A stretch of 64,000 nt of DNA, from contig VHCO01000013.1 in the NCBI GenBank assembly GCA_016871715.1, forward strand, positions 1 through 64,000, written 5' to 3'. Position 1 is the first letter of the stretch. Every line of letters begins with the position of its first letter. The notes under the pieces were generated by a model. That model saw only the letters and a program-made list of their open reading frames with translations, made no database searches and was not told the DNA's origin. Source of the DNA: Verrucomicrobiota bacterium. GTDB lineage: Bacteria > Verrucomicrobiota > Verrucomicrobiia > Limisphaerales > J093. Positions 60,115 to 64,000 of the stretch are shown piece after piece. The position numbers and the translations under genes were made by a program.

Positions 60115-62121
60115 TTAGGCGGAGGGATCCAGCGGGGGACGAATCGGGGCGGTGGACCAGGTGATGTGCCGGCGGATGGTCTCGAGCAGTTCGGCGGGGT
60201 CGGTCCGGTCCAGGCGTTCGAGCGCTTGTTCCCAGCGGTAGGCGAAGCTGCCCGCCCGGTCGTAGCGTCGGTACTTGAACAGGGAATCGAACGCGCGGCG
60301 GCGTTTGCGGTAGTCGCCTTGGATGTGGCGGAACCGCTCGGCGAGGGCCTCGAGGTAGGCACGGGCGAAGGGGCCCGGTTGGGCCAGCGCCATCAACCGG
60401 GTATTGACGGGTCGAGCGTAGCCCGCGCTGAAGTTGGCCAGTGGGGCTTGGTAATCGCCGAAAGCGCCGCTATGATCCGAGACGATCAAGTCGCGGGGCA
60501 GTCCCTGGGCGTCCTCGATCACGACCTCGTCGCCGTCGTCGAAGATGACTTGTCCGTCCTCTTCGCGGGCGCGGCCGGCGATAAGGTTGGGGGCGGCGGC
60601 GGCGCCGAGCAGGCGGGCTAGGCGCAGGGCGTACTCGGGATCGGCCAGCTTCCACTGCGGGAGTTTGGCGGTCACGAAGCCGCGGACGTAATCCCGCTCG
60701 AAGTAGGGTGCCCAGAGGAATTGGCCGCGGAACTCGGTTCGGTGCCCGGCATAGGCTTCCTGGACACGGCGGACGGTGACACAGGGAGGGAGGTTCATGC
60801 CCAGTTGGCGGCAGCCGAGTCGGCGGTCGAGGATGTAATCGGTGTATTCCTCGGTCTCGATCATGGCTTGGAGGAGGCCCTCGCCGTGATCGAGGCGTTC
60901 GCGCACGCCCCATTTCTGCATGCGGATGTAGCGCACCAGGGGCAGGGGAGCGCCGCGCTGCTTGAGTTCGACCAGATACACTCCGCGCCGGCCTTGGAGG
61001 TGGAGGCGCCCGGCTAGGGGCGTCGCCACACGGCCGACGTTGAGGTACTCGAGGTCGCCGAACTCGCGCAGGAAATTGAAGATGAAACCGCGCGCGGTGA
61101 GGTCGCAGAGCCGCGCCAGCTCGGGATCGCCGGGTTGACGCTCGAATTCCTCGAAGACCGAGTCGAAGCTGAATTCGCCTTCCTCGAAGCGGCCCCCGGG
61201 CAACCAGGCGATTTGCAGATAGAACTCCGGGCTCAGCCCTTGCAGCACCTCTTCGGTCAGCGTCTCATCGCGTTGGCCGATCAGCGCCGAGTAGATTCGG
61301 TTGCGCCACTGTTCGTCCTGCGGATCGTCGTTGCGGAAGGGCTGCGGAACGGCCCGGGTGAACGCCGTCGCCAGCGCGCGCAAGTGCTCGCGGCACGCAG
61401 CCTCCGGCAGCGCGGAATAGTCTCGGGGCGGGAAGTTCGCCGGGCCAAAGCCATCGGCGCTGGCGAAGAAGTCCAGTTCCGGGTTGCCATGGCGGTTCTT
61501 GAGCCGGCAATGGTCGGTGATTTCCTGGAGGTGGAAGGCCAGCTCGGGGGCGGGCAGGGTCTCCAAGTGCCGCAGTTCGTGGCAGGTCAGGTAACGGGTG
61601 CCGGTGACTCGATTGTAATAGTAGATGGGCCGGCCTCCGATCGCGAGGCGGGAGGAGGCGATCAAGCGCACCATTTCCGCCCGCGTCTGGGGGAGGGCGC
61701 TGATGCGCCAACACTCGCCGCGCTCCTTGATCGCTTGGCGGACCTGCGCGTTGGTCACAAACAGGAAGCGCACCTTGCGCTTCGAGACCAGTTCCTGCAG
61801 CAAGTCGTCGGCGGCGAAGGCCAGGTCCATGTGTTCCGGATGCGGCCGGATGAGCACATGATCGCTCTCGACGAACAGGTCCACGGAGGCGGCGCATTCG
61901 GCCTCCTCCTCGGCGGGGGTGAGGGTGGGGGCTGCGGCGCATTGCCGTTGATCGTTGAGGTGAATCAGGAACTTGGCGCGCTGCCAGGCGTGGATGCCGG
62001 GCACGGTCACCAGCACGCGGTGGGCGGGGAACGCGGTGGCGATGCGTGTGCACAATTGTCCCTCGGCGTTGCGCTCGAACAGGCCAGGGCCGATGATGGT
62101 CACCGACATAGCCGATACCAT
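60115..62121 (-). CDS. Large uncharacterised protein
   Basis: 668-aa uninterrupted ORF with ordinary composition; 'MSVTIIGPGLFERNAEGQLCTRIATAFPAHRVLVTVPG'; no family recognised. Confidence 0.8.
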   Translation of the reverse strand: MVSAMSVTIIGPGLFERNAEGQLCTRIATAFPAHRVLVTVPGIHAWQRAKFLIHLNDQRQCAAAPTLTPAEEEAECAASVDLFVESDHVLIRPHPEHMDLAFAADDLLQELVSKRKVRFLFVTNAQVRQAIKERGECWRISALPQTRAEMVRLIASSRLAIGGRPIYYYNRVTGTRYLTCHELRHLETLPAPELAFHLQEITDHCRLKNRHGNPELDFFASADGFGPANFPPRDYSALPEAACREHLRALATAFTRAVPQPFRNDDPQDEQWRNRIYSALIGQRDETLTEEVLQGLSPEFYLQIAWLPGGRFEEGEFSFDSVFEEFERQPGDPELARLCDLTARGFIFNFLREFGDLEYLNVGRVATPLAGRLHLQGRRGVYLVELKQRGAPLPLVRYIRMQKWGVRERLDHGEGLLQAMIETEEYTDYILDRRLGCRQLGMNLPPCVTVRRVQEAYAGHRTEFRGQFLWAPYFERDYVRGFVTAKLPQWKLADPEYALRLARLLGAAAAPNLIAGRAREEDGQVIFDDGDEVVIEDAQGLPRDLIVSDHSGAFGDYQAPLANFSAGYARPVNTRLMALAQPGPFARAYLEALAERFRHIQGDYRKRRRAFDSLFKYRRYDRAGSFAYRWEQALERLDRTDPAELLETIRRHITWSTAPIRPPLDPSA

Positions 62122-62234
62122 GCGTTGGAGGTTGGGCTTTGTCTACTGAAGGCCTCGAGTCCCGCGAACCGCCGCGCAAGTCCAATCGCGCCCCAACCTG
62201 GCCTTGCTTCCCAGCGCCACGATCCAGAGCTCGT

Positions 62235-62258
62235 AGCGGCACTCTGGTGAGTGCCGCT
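62235..62258. repeat. Perfect 10-bp-stem palindrome
   Basis: AGCGGCACTC-TGGT-GAGTGCCGCT. Confidence 0.85.
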
Positions 62259-62283
62259 GTTGGGCCCAAGGGTGTGTTCGGCG

Positions 62284-62505
62284 TTAGCTGTCCCCCCCGC
62301 CGTCGAGCTTTAGGCTTGTGACGTGGACCAGGTCCACGATCTCGACGGCTCCATGCTCGTCGGCAATCCCAATCGTCCGGCCGCCAGGCACAATCCACAC
62401 GAAGTCCCGATGCGGAATCTCGAACCGCCTCTGGTCAGACAAATAGATCGTGAACGGCCCGAAGGGAGCCCTCTCTCGCGCCTTTCTGACCTGTTCGGCC
62501 GTCAT
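62284..62505 (-). CDS. Small hypothetical protein
   Basis: 73 aa 'MTAEQVRKARERAPFGPFTIYLSDQRRFEIPHRDFVWIVPGGRTIGIADEHGAVEIVDLVHVTSLKL'; internal ATG 62505 chosen. Confidence 0.75.
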   Translation of the reverse strand: MTAEQVRKARERAPFGPFTIYLSDQRRFEIPHRDFVWIVPGGRTIGIADEHGAVEIVDLVHVTSLKLDGGGDS

Positions 62506-62665
62506 GCGCAGACTATTGGACCTGCCTCCGCAAAAGTCCAGTGCCGACCCATCTGGCGGAACAGGATCCTGCAGTGGCTCTGGGGGATGTCGGCTAGCAG
62601 TTCGAGGCATTCTCGAACCGCATCCACCGTCCGCTTCTGGTATTCCTTCAGGATCATTTCCTGCA

Positions 62666-63315
62666 ACCACCAAGGACACGAAGTTCACGAAGAGGAGAGC
62701 AGGCAGACAACGCGAAACAAGGCCGAGGCGAAGGCGAGAGTGCCCGCAAACTCCAACCCCAGTTCTTCCCAAAAGTCTTGGTGCCCTTCACGCTCTTCGT
62801 GGTAACACATCGTTAGAGGACAAACCGCTTGATCCCGTCTTTCAGCAGCGGCACATCGAAGTTGATCAACAGGCCGGTCTTCAGCTTCGCCAGCTTCAGG
62901 TAGGTGAGAATCTGCGCTTGATGGATCGGCTCGACTGCGGCGACCGCCTTGAGTTCAACGATCAGCCGCCCGTCCACCAGCAGATCCAGACGGTAGCCGC
63001 AGTCAATCAACACGCCCTTGTATTCCACCGGCATCGCTTTCTGGAGCGTGAACGGAATGGCCTTGAGCCGCAGTTCATGGGCGAGGCACTGCTCGTAGGC
63101 CGATTCCAGCAGCCCCGGCCCGAGCTCCCGATGCACCTCGATGGCGCACCCGATGACCGCTTTGGACAACTCGTCAAACCGGATTTTATCCTTCATTGGA
63201 TTTCCTCTCTCGATTGGGTTTTGGTGGGTTTCTTCACCACGAAGAGTATGAAGTTCACGAGGACTCCTTTCTCGGCTCAGGCTTCGTGTTCTTCGTGCTC
63301 TTCGTGGTTGAATCC
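62666..63315. repeat. Four short CACGAAGnn-periodic repeats in alternating orientation around a GxxExxY-type gene
   Basis: 62666-62697 ACCACCAAGGACACGAAGTTCACGAAGAGGAG; 62779-62805 inverted; 63235-63265 CACCACGAAGAGTATGAAGTTCACGAGGACT; 63282-63315 inverted. Confidence 0.8.
62813..63196 (-). CDS. GxxExxY-type protein (PD-(D/E)XK nuclease-like)
   Basis: 'ELSKAVIGCAIEVHRELGPGLLESAYEQCLAHELRLKAIPF', 'GYRLDLLVDGRLIVELKAV', 'QAQILTYLKLAKLKTGLLINF'. Confidence 0.93.
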   Translation of the reverse strand: MKDKIRFDELSKAVIGCAIEVHRELGPGLLESAYEQCLAHELRLKAIPFTLQKAMPVEYKGVLIDCGYRLDLLVDGRLIVELKAVAAVEPIHQAQILTYLKLAKLKTGLLINFDVPLLKDGIKRFVL

Positions 63316-63416
63316 GTTTCTGCTGCGGCCTTGGTGGTTCATCTGTCCAACGTGTTGCCGAGCCTGTGTTTCCGTTTCATCGAGTTTGAAAGACTCCTCG
63401 AGCCGGCAATGAGCGC

Positions 63417-63454
63417 GGCCTCGGAGGCGCCAGTTAGACTGGCGCTCCGAGGCC
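63417..63454. repeat. Near-perfect palindrome
   Basis: GGCCTCGGAGGCGCCAGT-TAG-ACTGGCGCTCCGAGGCC. Confidence 0.8.
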
Positions 63455-63494
63455 GGCGTGAGGGGCCGAACCTGGTTCCCAGGGGCGGTGGGGC

Positions 63495-64000
63495 TTATTG
63501 CCGGGCGCGGAAGTACATCTGGGCGCCCTCCGGGGCGGTCCGGTACGGTGGTGCGGCAGCGCCGGCGACGGCGGACCACGGCCCGGTGATGGCCGGCGCG
63601 GACTCGAGGGTGCCGCCAGTCCAGATAATCTCGACTTGGCCGGCCAAGCGGCTGATGGACATTTGCGGTGGCGCGCCGCCGACGGGTGCGCTGAACCCGA
63701 AGGCGCGCGGGACCGTGCTCAGATAGCCGCCCTGGCTGAGGTAGAAGTCGTCGAACCAGGCGCTCTCGGTGGTGTTGTTGCCGGAGACGAACAGTTTATC
63801 CAGATCCGGACTTGCGCCGCCGAGGATCGGGTCGGGGTTAAACAGGTCACGGTCGCTGAGGTAGTTGGGGAACAGTTCGGTTCGGCTAGCCGCTCCTTCC
63901 TTCTGGATGTAGACGGTATAGATGTCTTCGGGGAGCGGACTGGTCATGGCCACGTTCTCCATATCGATCCAGACGGCGTAGACGGCGCCCGTCTCGAGGG
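63495..64000 (-). CDS. C-terminal part of a large secreted protein (truncated by window edge)
   Basis: 'DIYTVYIQKEGAASRTELFPNYLSDRDLFNPDPILGGASPDLDKLFVSGNNTTESAWFDDFYLSQGGYLS...TLESAPAITGPWSAVAGAAAPPYRTAPEGAQMYFRARQ'; frame appears open to the window end. Confidence 0.75.
   Translation of the reverse strand, partial: LETGAVYAVWIDMENVAMTSPLPEDIYTVYIQKEGAASRTELFPNYLSDRDLFNPDPILGGASPDLDKLFVSGNNTTESAWFDDFYLSQGGYLSTVPRAFGFSAPVGGAPPQMSISRLAGQVEIIWTGGTLESAPAITGPWSAVAGAAAPPYRTAPEGAQMYFRARQ

Overview
High-GC bacterial chromosomal window. Gene content (mcsA-mcsB-clpC, PEP-CTERM protein, secreted proteins ending in an 'LQxAxxxTGxWxxVxG...YR/FYRV' tail, exported oxidoreductase and isomerase-like enzymes) suggests Verrucomicrobiota; this is inference, no database was searched. 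About 45 coding regions are supportable. Housekeeping genes: purD, argJ, argB, recF, pabB, pabC-like, def, parB, clpC, mcsA, mcsB, a branched-chain aminotransferase. There are many carbohydrate/secreted-catabolism genes and a few accessory islands. The most interesting loci are: (1) a tightly coupled two-gene cassette at 23245-25903, an AAA ATPase with a DUF3696-like C-terminus plus a protein with a degenerate PLD-like motif, with a divergent LysR regulator: a candidate defence system; (2) a dispersed, frame-open palindromic element in three copies, two of them inside the 5' ends of translationally coupled ORFs; (3) a GxxExxY-type gene nested in inverted 9-bp-periodic repeats; (4) a predicted esterase-heparinase fusion; (5) a family of GTGTCAAC... 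repeats that may be transposon-end relics; (6) a collapsed zinc-ribbon/TM2 pseudogene. No rRNA, tRNA or CRISPR array was seen. Many long ORFs in the supplied track are antisense artefacts of high GC.
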